From assembly GCF_040954835.1 (NCBI RefSeq), contig NC_090709.1, forward strand, positions 37,846,039 through 37,910,038: DNA of 64,000 nucleotides, read 5' to 3'. The position numbers and the translations under genes were made by a program. Source of the stretch: Lepisosteus oculatus. Its lineage: Eukaryota; Chordata; Actinopteri; Semionotiformes; Lepisosteidae. The notes beneath the pieces were generated by a model. It was not told where the DNA came from. It saw only the letters and a list, made by a program, of their open reading frames with translations, and did no database searches. Of this stretch, positions 38,615-48,670 are shown piece after piece. Positions within the stretch are counted from its first letter, which is position 1, and every line of letters begins with the position of its first letter.

Positions 38615-39634
38615 TTAATACTTTGTAGAGCCACCTTTTGCTGCGATTACAGCTGCAAGTCGCTTGGGGTATGTCTCTATCAGTTTTGCACATCGAGAGA
38701 CTGAAATTCTTGCCCATTCTTCCTTGCAAAACAGCTCGAGCTCAGTGAGGTTGGATGGAGAGCGTTTGTGAACAGCAGTTTCCAGCTCTTTCCACAGATT
38801 CTCGATTGGATTCAGGTCTGGACTTTGACTTGGCCATTCAAACACCTGGATACGTTTATTTGTGAACCATTCCTTTGTAAATTTTGCTGTATGTTTGGGA
38901 TCATTGTCTTGTTGGAAGATAAATCTCCGTCCCAGTTTCAGGTCTTTTGCAGACTCCAACAGGTTTTCATCCAGAATGGTCCTGTATTTGGCGGCATCCA
39001 TCTTCCCCTCAATTTTAACCATCTTCCCTGTCCCTGCTGAAGAAAAGCAGGCCCAAACCATGATGCTGCCACCACCATGTTTGACAGTGGGGATGGTGTG
39101 TTGAGGGTGATGAGCTGTGTTGCTTTTACGCCAAACATATCGTTTTGCATTGTGGCCAAAAAGTTCGATTTTGGTTTCATCCGACCAGAGCACCTTCTTC
39201 CACATGTTTGGGGTGTCTCCCAGGTGGCTTGTGGCAAACTTTAGACGAGACTTTTTATGGATATCTTTGAGAAATGTCTTTCTTCTTGCCACTCTTCCAT
39301 AAAGGCCAGATTTGTGCAGTGTAAGACTGATTGTTGTCCTATGGACAGACTCTCCCACCTCAGCTGTAGTTCTCTGCAGTTCATCCAGAGTGATCATGGG
39401 TCTCTTGGCTGCATCTCTGATCAGTCTTCTCCTTGTCTGAGCTGAAAGTTTAGAGGGACGGCCAGGTCTTGGTAGATTTGCAGTGGTCTGAAACTCCTTC
39501 CATTTCAAGATGATCGCTTGCACAGTGCTCCTTGGGATGTTTGAAGCTTGGGAAATCTTTTTGTATCCAAATCCGGCTTTAAACTTCTCCACAACAGTAT
39601 TACGGACCTGCCTGGTGTGTTCCTTGGTCTTCAT
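38615..39634 (-). CDS. Tc1/mariner transposase, DD34E, uninterrupted
   Basis: This gene encodes 339 residues, the normal length for Tc1 transposases, which cut and paste the element at TA sites in the nucleus. The N-terminal DNA-binding region has a first helix-turn-helix (about 20-48), a GRPS linker at 58-61 with flanking basic residues, and a second helix-turn-helix (about 66-112). The catalytic domain carries Asp152 in LWSDET, Asp243 in QQDNDPKHTA and Glu278 in SPDLNPIENLW. The last two are separated by 34 residues, the DD34E signature. A glycine-rich box (KHGGGS, 185-190) is present. No stop or frameshift interrupts it. The ATG at 39634 sits shortly inside the right inverted repeat and gives the family's usual MKTKEHT start. 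I see no inactivating change, but activity cannot be judged from sequence alone. Confidence 0.96.
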   Translation of the reverse strand: MKTKEHTRQVRNTVVEKFKAGFGYKKISQASNIPRSTVQAIILKWKEFQTTANLPRPGRPSKLSAQTRRRLIRDAAKRPMITLDELQRTTAEVGESVHRTTISLTLHKSGLYGRVARRKTFLKDIHKKSRLKFATSHLGDTPNMWKKVLWSDETKIELFGHNAKRYVWRKSNTAHHPQHTIPTVKHGGGSIMVWACFSSAGTGKMVKIEGKMDAAKYRTILDENLLESAKDLKLGRRFIFQQDNDPKHTAKFTKEWFTNKRIQVFEWPSQSPDLNPIENLWKELETAVHKRSPSNLTELELFCKEEWARISVSRCAKLIETYPKRLAAVIAAKGGSTKY

Positions 39635-39811
39635 GATGCTCTCTGCGCTTTCAACAGAACCTTGAGACTATCACAGAGCAAGTGCATTTATACAGAGACT
39701 TGATTACACACAGGTGGATTCTATTTATCACCATCAGTCATTTAGGACAACATTGGATCATTCAGAGATCCTCGCTGAACTTCTGGAGTGAGTTCGCTGC
39801 ACTGAAAGTAA

Positions 39812-40025
39812 AGGGGCCGAATAATTTTGCACGCCCCACTTTTCATTTTTTTATTAGTTAAAAAAGTTTCAAAAATCCAATAGATTTCGTTCCACTTCAC
39901 AATTGTGTCCCACTTGTTGGTGATTCTTCACATAAAATAAAAAATTTATATCTTTATGTTTGAAGCCTGAAATGTGGCAAAAGGTTGAAAAGTTCAAGGG
40001 GGCCGAATACTTTCGCAAGGCACTG
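39812..40025 (-). repeat. Right terminal inverted repeat of the Tc1 element
   Basis: Inverse copy of 38396-38609, ending in GCAAGGCACTG before the TA target duplication. Confidence 0.93.
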
Positions 40026-40133
40026 TACATGTAAAAGATGTGATTAAATATCTTGGTATTAAGATTTTCAAAAAGGTGATTTTGTGATTTGATGTTCTCT
40101 ACCTTAGTAAAATAAAAAAAAAAAACTTTATTC

Positions 40134-41110
40134 ATGGTTGTTATTTGTCAAACACGGGCAGAAGGAGGCCTAAATGCTACAGGGTTTAGAGCATCTAATA
40201 CCGATACCAACAGAGTATTACCTACAAAATTAAGCAAAGTAGGTGGTGTATGTTTCCCTAATTTAATCATTCAGGAACTAGCGGGTATAGACTTTTTACT
40301 TGAATGTCATTTGGATGCTGGAAACCCCCCTGAAACTTGCCAGCTTCCATGAAGAAGTTCTCCTCACGTGGTCTCTTATAGATAAACATACCTCCCATAG
40401 ATACATCATCTAGAATACAGAGAAAAGATAAACCTGTGCTTTGAAAACTGGGTTTAAAATAGGTCAACAAATTAACTGGTGTGGATGATGAAATGTAGAA
40501 TCAAGCAGATTTTATGAATAGATATAATGTTTGTGATACGTCTGATAACAATCCGTCGTAACCAGAGCTACTCCTAGAGAGGTATTGATGCTTTTAAGAA
40601 ACTAACAGTATACCATCAGAAACTATGGAAGAATTTACAACCTTTATTAGACTACAAGGAAAACAATTTAGTTATACTTGTACTAATAAATACTTCAGAT
40701 CCCTCTCGCAATCTCACAATATCTTGTCAAACTATTTTGGAGCACCTCTTTGGGGAAAGTGAGTGGAATCAAACATGACTATTGTCAAACAGATTTTGTA
40801 TGAATAATAAGGTTAAGGCGTCAGTACAAAATTGTACATTGAATCGACCCGGTAAAGATACACAGTGTGCATAGATTTAAAAGTAATATAGATGATAACT
40901 GTCTTTCTCAAAGCAGCCCAGAAACCTTACGTTTGTTTTTGTTTTGTTCTGTTGTTAAAACACTCTGAACAGATCGGCAAAATGGTGTAAAGAAGGCTTC
41001 TAATTCTGACATTTCCTGTAGACAAATTGATGTTATTTTACTGCTCAATACTGCTGAACCGAATCTAAAATATAATGTATCATTGGCTTAATCATTATAC
41101 TTGCTCGTTA
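40134..41110 (+). mobile_element. Degenerate L1-like LINE ORF2 C-terminal fragment
   Basis: The plus strand reads pieces of the region downstream of reverse transcriptase in fish L1-like elements: EGGLNATGF, LAGIDFLLECH, a broken stretch, NRYNVCDTSDN, and later SNIDDNCLSQSSPETLRLFL. The last matches the position of the Cys/His-type PET motif. Stops and frameshifts are frequent, so it is an old pseudogene fragment. Related 3' ends lie at 42150, 47800, 48060 and, on the minus strand, 56240. Confidence 0.6.
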
Positions 41111-41514
41111 TTAGATGTATAAATAGCCTAAAGATGAGAAATAATCGAAAATTGAAAAATTAGACCGTATGTCGTAGTAGCAGATTGTACTTCTCGCCTA
41201 CTTGATGTGGTCGAGCAGCACCACAATCGCCATACAATCCGTCCGTTCTCATGCTCTGACTTTCAGGTTGGGCAGTGGACTGGATTCCAGGGCAAACTCG
41301 TTCTTGTTTGATTATCCGTGTGAAATCTCGCCCAATATAACAGGTAAGCTCATGCACTGAAATTATGCGCTTCCAAATTAAAGCGACACGCATTTGAATA
41401 ATTCAAAATACACACGAGGGAACGTCTCCAAACCATGTCTAAGTATCACAACATGAAAGCTGTGCGTACCTTATCTTTATTTGCCTGTGTAATGTACTCC
41501 GGTGATCGGTAATG
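41111..41514. other. No gene recognised
   Basis: AT-rich stretch between the L1-like relic and the paralogous segment. It contains one 77-codon minus-strand ORF (41160-41393) that I cannot relate to any family. Confidence 0.35.
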
Positions 41515-42145
41515 TAGTCTTGCGTGCATCGTAAAGGATTTATATTATTGCACGATAAAGGAAGAAGAAAACACAAGGAGGTCGAATTGATCAGCAGCGT
41601 GAGCCGACTCGCCGGTAAACACACTCTCCAGCGGTGTCTGGAGTTCACTAATAACTCTCTGCCCTGAAGGCCAGGTTTCCAGGAGCCCGCAGTGCTTGAC
41701 GAGCAGAGAGCGGAACCACACCGAGCACAGCGACAGACCGATTCCACTGGATCTGGACTTCCGGCTAAGGAACACCCAGAGAGGATCAGCCTTTCCACCG
41801 GATCCGGACTTCCGGTTCCGGAAAACCCAGAGTGGATCAGCCTTCCACTGGATCCGGACTGCCGGCTACGGAAAACCCGGAGTGGATCAGCCTTCCACAG
41901 GATCCGGACTGTCGCCTAAGGAAAACTCGGAGTGGATCAGCCTTCCACTGGATCCGGACTGTGAGCAGCTTTTGTCCAATCGGCGCTGAGATTTCAGCAG
42001 GAGGCGGGAGACAGGCTCTTGTCCAGTCACACAGCTTCAGTCCCGGGACTTTTCCGAATTCCGGCTGGCGGTGACACTTCCGAGAAATGTCCACTGGGTG
42101 GCGACAGAGATACACGAGTCCACGGAGCTGAGTCTCAAAGCGCTA
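41515..42145 (+). repeat. Dispersed repeat copy (paralogue of 183-555) with module R2
   Basis: It repeats the AT-rich part, the conserved block (41648-41740) and R2 (42075-42135) of the copy at the left edge of the window. Unlike that copy it contains a 50-bp minisatellite between block and R2. The shared order shows a duplication larger than any single module. Confidence 0.7.
41749..41960 (+). repeat. Small minisatellite, 50-bp unit, about 4.2 copies
   Basis: Units start GGATCCGGACT and end GATCAGCCTTCCACT. Positions are 41749-41799 (51 bp), 41800-41849, 41850-41899, 41900-41949 and a partial unit. The paralogous segment at 390 lacks it, so it expanded after the duplication or was lost there. 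Confidence 0.9.
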
Positions 42146-42149
42146 TCGG

Positions 42150-42510
42150 AAAGACTTGAAATCGGAAAGAAATACATTTGTTACATTTTAATCCCATTGA
42201 AAGGAAGATGAAAATATCGTTTGTATTTTAAAACATTATTATACTTGCGCAACATAATTATTAAGGGAATGGTGTGAGAGGAGACCGTGTTTGAACAGTT
42301 TAAGACGGATGTAAAGACATTTTATTTCAGAATGTCTTTCTGAAATGTGTCTGTTTCTGTGTTGTAAGAACGTTGAAGCATGGACGGGCCTTATCTGCAT
42401 TTACCTTGTTGAATCTTTTTTTCCATAAAATGTACATGTATTATTGCATGTACCCTGACAATACGACTGCTACGTTACGTTTTCTTGTAGTTTTTGGTCT
42501 CATAAAGAAT
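42150..42510 (+). mobile_element. L1-like LINE 3' end
   Basis: Reads EETVFEQFKTDVKTF-like residues at about 42280-42330, the C-terminal end of L1-like ORF2. An AT-rich 3' part with GTACATGTATTA and a TACCCTGAC stretch follows. The same succession appears at 48180-48495. It ends at an A-rich tail directly before module R1. Confidence 0.5.
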
Positions 42511-42515
42511 ACAAA

Positions 42516-42650
42516 AGACGCGAGTCAATGACGTCAAAATGTTGTCGCACACAGGGCTTATGGGTAATGTAGTCTCTGTAGTTCACTGGGCTGCCCTGCC
42601 CATGTGTTTCGCTGATTAGATTGAACATTAGAATGAATTATACATGCTCT
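42516..42650 (+). repeat. Module R1, copy 1 (promoter-like GC-rich repeat)
   Basis: Starts GACGCGAGTCAATGACGTCA with a perfect CRE at 42529-42536. It also contains a TATGGGTAATGTAGT stretch, whose complement resembles the ZNF143/Staf core, and a CATGTG box. Copies 2 and 3 are at 46551 and 48500. Confidence 0.7.
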
Positions 42651-42900
42651 GCACATGTTCTCATGTGTCTGGTTTCCTGGAGTGCTGTCTGTGTGGAGTT
42701 TGCATGCTCTGCTCATGTTCTCAAGGGTTTCCTGCCGCTTCTGCAGTCCAGTGTTGGTGAGTCTGTCGGGTTGATTGTGTTGTGGTGTGAGTGTGCCCTA
42801 AAGGGGGTTTTAATAGTATGGGGTTTGTGTGTTCACTTGTATGCAGACCACTGGAGAGACCGGTTGTTTTTTGCCAGGCAGACTAATGGCTGCATATTCA
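42640..42900 (+). repeat. Short degenerate unit of the 49.4-kb minisatellite / SINE-like family
   Basis: Contains GAGTGCTGTCTGTGTGGAG and TTTGCATGCTCTGC, twice in diverged form, followed by a segment (about 42790-42830) shared with 46930-46970. It is the same source sequence that is amplified at 49412-50925. Confidence 0.55.
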
Positions 42901-43870
42901 ATTCCAGCTACTGATGTTGCCAAACCAGCAAGTGGGACAGTGTTTGAAAACCCTTTCAATGAAAGGTTTGTAGAACAGTGTTGCTATTGTTCTGTTTAAT
43001 TCGAGGTCACCAAGCTTATAAATGGTCTCACAACGTTTGTCTCTTTTCAGGTTTCTCCGACCCGGAGAGTGAACAAAGAAGTGATAAGGGCCCATAACAC
43101 CTAAGCTCGGCACTCTCACACTCTTCAGCCACACGAGCTTCCTCCTGGTAAAATACTGGGCAAGCCCCTTTCTGACAGGGACAGTGGAAAACCCCCTGAG
43201 GGAGATGGGCTGAGGGGAGGAATAAAACCATCTGAGCCGGAATGGAGCGGGCTCCCGATTCCCACCAGACCTGGGAGACGACACAGGCAGCACAAGGGAA
43301 GCTGCGGAGCGCGAGTTCGCGGAGGCAAGGACCGATTGACGACCACGGGAGACAGTGGCATCGGAACAGAGGTACTGTACAGAGACTTTTAATACCTGAA
43401 GGCAAGGAGCGAGAAACCGGCCCGGCTAGCCGCTCCAAACTGAGGGGAATGGAATACAGTTCGCGGGAGGATTTCTAGTGGAACCTGAACGGAGTCTGGG
43501 GAAATGGGACCGGCCTCTCGTTCACTGGGGCCATCAAAGACTTTACAGGTACGAAGAAGAATCGTTCGAGTGGCCACTCTTCGGTACTTGACAGAAAAGA
43601 CTGCCGTCCTTCTGGATTCATTATGACCCTTGGAAGGACCTTTTGTTGCTGCTGTTTTCGTTGTGTCTTTGGCTGATGGTGAATGTGGATAGAAAATAAA
43701 AAGGTCACTTATACGATACACATGCTTGTCGCTGGTCTGTGTGGGCATTGGTGGATCTGGGAGATCAACAGAACCTGTGGTAATGGAGAGGGGCCCTAGC
43801 ACCCTGTTTGCATTGCTAGGTGCCGTAGTCATATATGAGGCAGGAAATAATTCTTGTTTGAGGGGTCACC
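42901..43870. other. No recognisable gene; unassigned, possibly repeat-derived
   Basis: Several overlapping ORFs of 70-147 codons run on both strands (for example 43028-43438 and 43389-43832 on the minus strand). None carries motifs I know. An acceptor-like CTCTTTTCAG lies near 43050, a donor-like GAGGTACTG near 43372, and AATAAA at 43695-43700. It could be a retrotransposon LTR or an old gene fragment. Confidence 0.3.
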
Positions 43871-44200
43871 TCACTGTGACACGAACGTGTTGGGAAGACG
43901 CGCCAGTTCTGACGTTAGTGCGACGGGTCTGTAGGCATTAAGGCAGGTTCTTGTGTCCTTTTTTGGAACAGGAACAATAACAGAAGATTTGAAGCAGTCT
44001 GGCACTGTGCACTGGGACAATGATTGCTTAAAAACGTCTGTAAAGATTGGAGCGAGTTGGCCAGCACAGTGCTGTAGTGTGGCTGGAGATACACAGTCAG
44101 GTCCTGCTGCCTTTTTACAGTTTTGCTTTTTGAATAGCCTTAACACATCCTGTTCTTTGCTTCACAGGGCATTCTCAAGACTTGTAAACGGCGTCAAGTC
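43871..44200 (-). mobile_element. LINE reverse transcriptase fragment (N-terminal fingers)
   Basis: The minus strand reads KKAAGPDCVSPATLQHCA, then FTDVFKQSLSQCTVPDCFK, SSVIVPVPKK and LNAYRPVALTS. These are the conserved first blocks of a non-LTR reverse transcriptase (AGPDGVSP and NDYRPVALTS types). It stops before the catalytic YADD region, so it is a truncated pseudogene. It is a different family from the LINE immediately to its right. Confidence 0.85.
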
Positions 44201-44545
44201 TCCATGAGAGATTGAGTGTGAGTGGGTGTGGCACTCCAGTTGAGTGGGGGACAATAGCTCATCCCCAGGATGTGAATTATTTGCACGAGTTGCTACTTGG
44301 ACACACAATTACATGAACCTGTGCTGTCCTGAGACTGACTGGTGTCAAGACCAGCTGTACTCTGGGATCAGCAGGGCCTAGTGGTGGTATGAATTGTGGC
44401 CTCTGTTTCTCAGGTGTAACAAGTGTTTGATTACTCTGTTCTGTATGTTTATCAATAGTGGGTACTGGCCTAATTCAGCCCTGCACTCGCTGTTAGCTGT
44501 TTTTCTCTGCGCAAGGAGGATGTTTCTACAGATTGATTAGAGTTT
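44201..44545. other. No gene recognised
   Basis: Spacer between two LINE fragments. I see no conserved frame or repeat. Confidence 0.35.
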
Positions 44546-45840
44546 CTACAGAGTGTACTCCTGGTCTGTGAGGGGACCCCACACTTCACTGCCGTATAGG
44601 GCAATGGGTTGGATTACACTTTCAGATATTTGGAGCCAAATTCTTGTTAGTGGGTTGACATTGAAGAGCCTCCTTCTTATTGTGTAGAAAGCCCTGAGTG
44701 CCTTCAATGTGTTGTTGTTCAGTGTGAATTTGTACCCGTTTCCCTGAGGTCTGGCTTTCTCCTGGAAAACCATAACTCTGGTCTTGTCCAGATTGACTGG
44801 CAGTGCCCAGGTGTGACAGTCCTGCTCCAGCAGTGCCAGGCTCTGCTGTTCTGGGTCCAGATGGGCTGGCAGTGCCCAGGTGTGACAGTGCTGCTCCAGC
44901 AGTGCCAGGCTCTGCTGTTCTGGGTCCAGATGGGCTGGCAGTGTCCAGGTGTGACAGTCCTGCTCCAGCAGTGCCAGGCTCTTCTGTTCTGGGTCCAGAT
45001 GGGCTGGCAGTGCCCAGGTGTGACAGTCCTGCTCCAGCAGTGCCAGGCTCTGCTGTTCTGGGTCCAGATTGGCTGGCAGTGCCCAGGTGTGACAGTCCTG
45101 CCCCAGCAGTGCCAGGCTCTGCTTTTCTGGGTCTAGTTGGGCTGGCAGTGCCCAGGTGTGACAGTGCTGCTCCAGTAGTGCCAGGCTCTGCTGTTCTGGG
45201 TCCAGATGGGCTGGCAGTGCCCAGGTCTGACAGTGCTGCTCCAGCAGTGCCAGGCTCTGCTGTTCTGGGTCCAGATGGGCCATCAGAGCCCAGGTGTGAA
45301 TGTGATGGGATGTGTGGCGGTTTGGTAGGAAGCCAGTCTGACTCTAATGCAGGACATTGTGCTCAGTAAGGAGGGCCGGTTATCAGATATTCAAGATACG
45401 ACAGAGTTCCTTCCCCAGGTTACTGTTCACACTGAAGCCCCGGTACCTGTTGGGGTCGAGTCTGTCTCCATTCTTACAGACAGGTGTGATCAGTCCTTGA
45501 TTCCAGGCCTCAGGGAAACAGCCGGCCGTCAGGACGAGGTTGAGGAGTTTGAGCAGGCTTTGCTGCAGGTCTGAGCTGCAGTTGGGTCAAGCGTTGTTGA
45601 CTGTGTCTTGGCTACAGGCCTTTTGTGGTCTGAGAGTTGTCTGTTTGTGTATGTGCTTATCTTCTTTAGGGTGTGCATGTAGTGTCTAACCATCTCACAG
45701 TATCTGAGGCGCAGTTCAGAGTGGTGTGGTGTTGTTTTAGTTCTGGTAGTTCTCTTCAGTTGTTTCTGCACTCTGTATCAAACCATTTGATATTGTTTCT
45801 GAGTGTGTCTCATATGAATTTAGTCATTTTGATTTTAAGA
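44546..45840 (-). mobile_element. Internally deleted LINE, copy A
   Basis: On the minus strand the order is: a reverse transcriptase finger segment (frames near 45540-45340 resembling NQGLITPVCK and GFLPNR), then directly a 69-bp minisatellite, then NLDKTRVMVFQEKARPQGN and IQPIALYGSEVWGPL. Intact relatives have the catalytic YADD block between GFLP and LALLEQ; it is absent here. The remaining C-terminal part stops near 44546. The same deletion is present in copy B at 52640-54245, so both descend from one deleted ancestor. Stops and frame changes make it a pseudogene. Confidence 0.8.
44794..45283 (-). repeat. 69-bp minisatellite inside LINE copy A, 7 copies
   Basis: The unit encodes 23 residues, DPEQQSLALLEQHCHTWALP plus a short link, and stays in frame throughout. 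One unit corresponds to the normal LINE sequence just upstream of NLDKT; the others are extra. Confidence 0.92.
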
Positions 45841-46540
45841 GAAGAAAGAAATGAGACAATTAGCTTGTAATGAGTTTATAACAACAGTAATTAGATTCCT
45901 GCAAGCACTCTTTTCATTGTCCAACAACTGAAAGCTTTTAGGTATAAAGGAAGGGTCCTCTAATATTTGATGTGTGAGATTGTCGTTCTATTGGAGATGT
46001 TAGTGAGTCTGAGGATTTGTGTTAATATGACAATACTGCTACTACTATTATTAATACAGCATGGCAAGACTTCTTTCAGTCCTTTCCCACCCCTCCACCT
46101 CAGTGAATCACACATGTTAAACTTCCATCTCGTGTTCCAGATCAGACATGAGCAATCCTATATTACAAATACTTACCACCAGACAATTTAACCAGACAAT
46201 AATTTAAGCAATTATTAATTCAACAGAAGCAGCAGGACGAGTAAAGTGCCCCTCTGATGGCCGGTCAGTGGAATTAAACTGGAAAATTTCTTAGAAATGA
46301 TTATTCTTACAATGATGTGCCAATGGCGCCGCTTGGTGGTCATTCAGCAAAATTTCACCGAAAGTTTTTTTTAATTAAAATGCCGTTAGTAATGTTCGTA
46401 TCAATAAGTTATTTTAATTTTAAAAATATTTAAGCATTTTCAACAGCAAAGAATACATTGCATTGCAAACAAGAGTAATGAATTAATGTATTGTACATGG
46501 ATACAAAATACAAAATAAATACAATAAACCAAAAATTAAA
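45841..46540. repeat. Flank of LINE copy A, duplicated at 55.15-56.2 kb
   Basis: Sequence from about 45860 to 46190, and more weakly to 46540, recurs at 55148-55400 and 55693-56200. This includes the CATGTTAAACTTCC site that is split by a SINE in the second copy. The similarity outside the LINE shows that a larger segment was duplicated. No gene is seen. Confidence 0.75.
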
Positions 46541-46550
46541 ATAACGTTCA

Positions 46551-46735
46551 AAAAGCGCGAGTCGATGACGTCAGAAGGAAGTCGCCCACAGGGCGTATGG
46601 GTAATGTAGTTTCTGTAGTTCTCTGGCCCGCACTGCCCACGTGTTTCGGTGATTTGATTGAACATCAGAATTAATTATATTGTACCATTTCAGCGTGTTT
46701 GTCGTGTCATGGATTTCTATGACTGTCTTATGGGT
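46551..46735 (+). repeat. Module R1, copy 2
   Basis: Has a perfect CRE (TGACGTCA, 46566-46573), the TATGGGTAATGTAGT stretch near 46600, and an E-box CACGTG at 46638-46643. Like copies 1 and 3 it begins right after an A-rich run. Similarity to copy 3 continues to about 46735. Confidence 0.7.
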
Positions 46736-47465
46736 TGTCTTGTGTGTCATGTTTATTTTAGTGGGTGGCAGTGCTGGGGCCCTGGACTGTAATCATTCGT
46801 GTTTAATATTTGTTACTGTGACCCTCCTGGGAGGAGGGGACCTTTGTAAGATTCCTGTCCTGGCAAGCAGCAGGTGAGAGTTTGCTGTCCGACTCAATTA
46901 CACCTCCGCTACCTCATTTCACCTCTTTCACCAGCCTGTAAAGGGGGTTGTGATAGTATGGGGTCTTTCTCTTTAACAACCTCAAACCGCAGGAAAGAAA
47001 TGCTTCATTTATAAGATTGAAATATAACCAGAAAGTATAAAAATAGCTATTTGTGTGCATCATGTCAGAAATATTTGTTTTTGTTTTAAAAGAATTTAGG
47101 AGAGAAATATGATTAATAAGGCAGTAGAATCCATTTAAACTGTCATTTTCCTGTTTAGGTTGGAAAGTTTAATTTGATCAAGTCCACTTGAGTGCCTAAG
47201 CAACTGTTTGGGTAGTTTGGCTGGTGTGGTGGTGCTCTCCAAATACCTGATCCAAACGGACAGAGAGACAAAGTGAGAAAGAAAAGGTGTAAATAACAGA
47301 CATATCATATGCAGAATACAGTAATGTGCTGTTCAGCACAGTGACCTAGAGTGAAGATGGAAATCAGTCATTCTAGTGCTCTCAATGGTTTTCCATTACA
47401 AACGGACCAGGGCTTCCTGAGACACAGGCAGTTGGAGTTATATAGAGTTAGAGGTTTTTTTCACG
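46736..47465. other. No gene; repeat remnants on the left
   Basis: 46750-46975 contains a GTGGGTGGCAGTGCTGGGG remnant of the SINE-like family and a short stretch shared with 42790-42830. The rest shows nothing I can identify. Confidence 0.4.
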
Positions 47466-47469
47466 GCAC

Positions 47470-47790
47470 CAGCCGACTAAAGCAGAGACCTCCTTCCACT
47501 CCAGAATTTTTTTTTTTATTTGGGTGGGATCATCTGGAGTCTTGATTCCTTTCATGGAGTCAGCAGTAGATACACAGCTGTTAGCATAGGAGGAGTACAG
47601 AAGAGGTGACAGCAGTGCTGGGGACCCTGGTATCTCTTCCACTGAGGACCCTCTGGCACAACCAGAGGTGTGAAATTGAAATTGTTTGGAAGGAATGGGA
47701 AGCTAAAGGCAGAGTCACAATCTCTGATTCATGTAATCAAAACAGTAAGTTCTTTCCTCAGGCAGCTTCGTTAGAACATTTTAAATAGAT
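47470..47790 (+). repeat. Dispersed duplicate D2, copy 1 (paralogue of 50.93-51.30 kb)
   Basis: Starts after a poly-T run and shares a highly similar stretch (GCATAGGAGGAGTACAGAAG and onward) with 50930-51295. This copy lacks about 95 bp that copy 2 has between AGGTGTGAAATT and TTTGGAAGGAATGG. No conserved coding frame. Confidence 0.75.
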
Positions 47791-47799
47791 GTAAAAGTG

Positions 47800-47966
47800 T
47801 ATTTACAGACTATATCAGCCCTTATCTTTATTAACCTGGTTGGTTTAATCTTTTTTTCAGAAGTGTAAATATATTATACTATGTACCCCTGATGGTATTA
47901 TTGATGTGCTATAAATATTCTCTTGTTTGTATTGTATCTATTTTTATTGCTACAATAAAAAGTTAA
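47800..47966 (+). mobile_element. L1-like LINE 3' tail
   Basis: Carries the TTATCTTTATTAACCTGGTT, GTACCCCTGA and TATTCTCTTGTTTGTATTG blocks of the L1-like 3' region and ends in AATAAAAAG. Module R2 follows within about 10 bp. Confidence 0.5.
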
Positions 47967-47973
47967 AAGAACT

Positions 47974-48048
47974 GCACTTTCGAGAAATGTCCACTGGGCG
48001 GCGACAGAGATACACGAGTCTATGGCGGCGAGTCCAATAGCGCCTCCG
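47974..48048 (+). repeat. Module R2, copy 3
   Basis: Contains GAGAAATGTCCACTGGGCGG followed by CGACAGAGATACACGAGTC, matching 480-545 and 42075-42135. Confidence 0.75.
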
Positions 48049-48054
48049 TACAGG

Positions 48055-48495
48055 TCCTCGTTGTGCAGAGATTGAAAATCAATACAGATGATAACTGTGA
48101 CGTTTGTGACAGCAACTCTGAAAGATAACGTAAAGAAGGAAACTAATATTGACATTACTTTTAAAGAAGTTAAATAATACTACATTTTAAACCTATTGAA
48201 AGTAATATGAAAATATCGTTTGTATTTAAAAAATAGGATACTTCCACGATATAATAATTAACGAAATGCTGTGAGAGGAGACCCATGTTTAAACACTTTA
48301 AAACGGATGTAAATGCGTCTGTACAGACAATTTGAAACATGTACGGACCTTATCTGCTTTTGTTTACTATTAAACAAGATTACTTGTTATCTTTTTCCAT
48401 AACATGTACATGTATTATCGTATGTACCCCTGACTATATTCTGTGTTATATGTATTCTTGTTTTTATGGCATGTATTGTTGTTATAATTAAAAAT
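48055..48495 (+). mobile_element. L1-like LINE 3' end, second copy
   Basis: One frame reads TDDNCDVCDSNSE, the Cys-rich motif of the L1-like ORF2 end. Diverged ERRPMFKHFKTDVN follows, then the 3' blocks and an A-rich tail ending at about 48499. It is collinear with 42150-42510. Frames are broken. Confidence 0.6.
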
Positions 48496-48499
48496 AAAA

Positions 48500-48670
48500 A
48501 GACGCGAATCGATTACGTCAAAAGGAAGTCGCCACAGGGCTTGTGGGAAATGTAGTCTTTATAGTGCTCTGGACTGCGCTCCACACGTGTTCCGCAGATT
48601 TGATTGAGCATCAGAATTAATTATACAATGTCAGTGTATTTACCGTGTCGCGGATTTCTATGTCTGTCTT
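48500..48670 (+). repeat. Module R1, copy 3
   Basis: Starts GACGCGAATCGATTACGTCA (CRE variant TTACGTCA, 48513-48520). The stretch CTTGTGGGAAATGTAGT near 48540 has a complement reading ACTACATTTCCCACAAG, close to the ZNF143/Staf core. A CACGTG box follows. Confidence 0.7.

Larger units (their letters stand above)
38396..40025 (-). mobile_element. Complete Tc1/mariner transposon (1630 bp)
   Basis: The element starts CAGTGCCTTGCGAAAG and ends with its exact inverse, flanked by TA at 38394-38395 and 40026-40027. Terminal inverted repeats span 38396-38609 and 39812-40025 (214 bp each) and read as identical. Between them lies one uninterrupted transposase gene on the minus strand. Intact ends, matching repeats and an intact gene indicate a very recent insertion. 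Confidence 0.97.

Noticed and set aside
44803..45369. Plus-strand 188-codon ORF with PRCDSPAPAVPGSAVLGPDGL repeats (and its twin at 53499)
   Set aside because: It is the complement of the in-frame 69-bp LINE repeat; the minus strand matches reverse transcriptase residues, the plus strand matches nothing.
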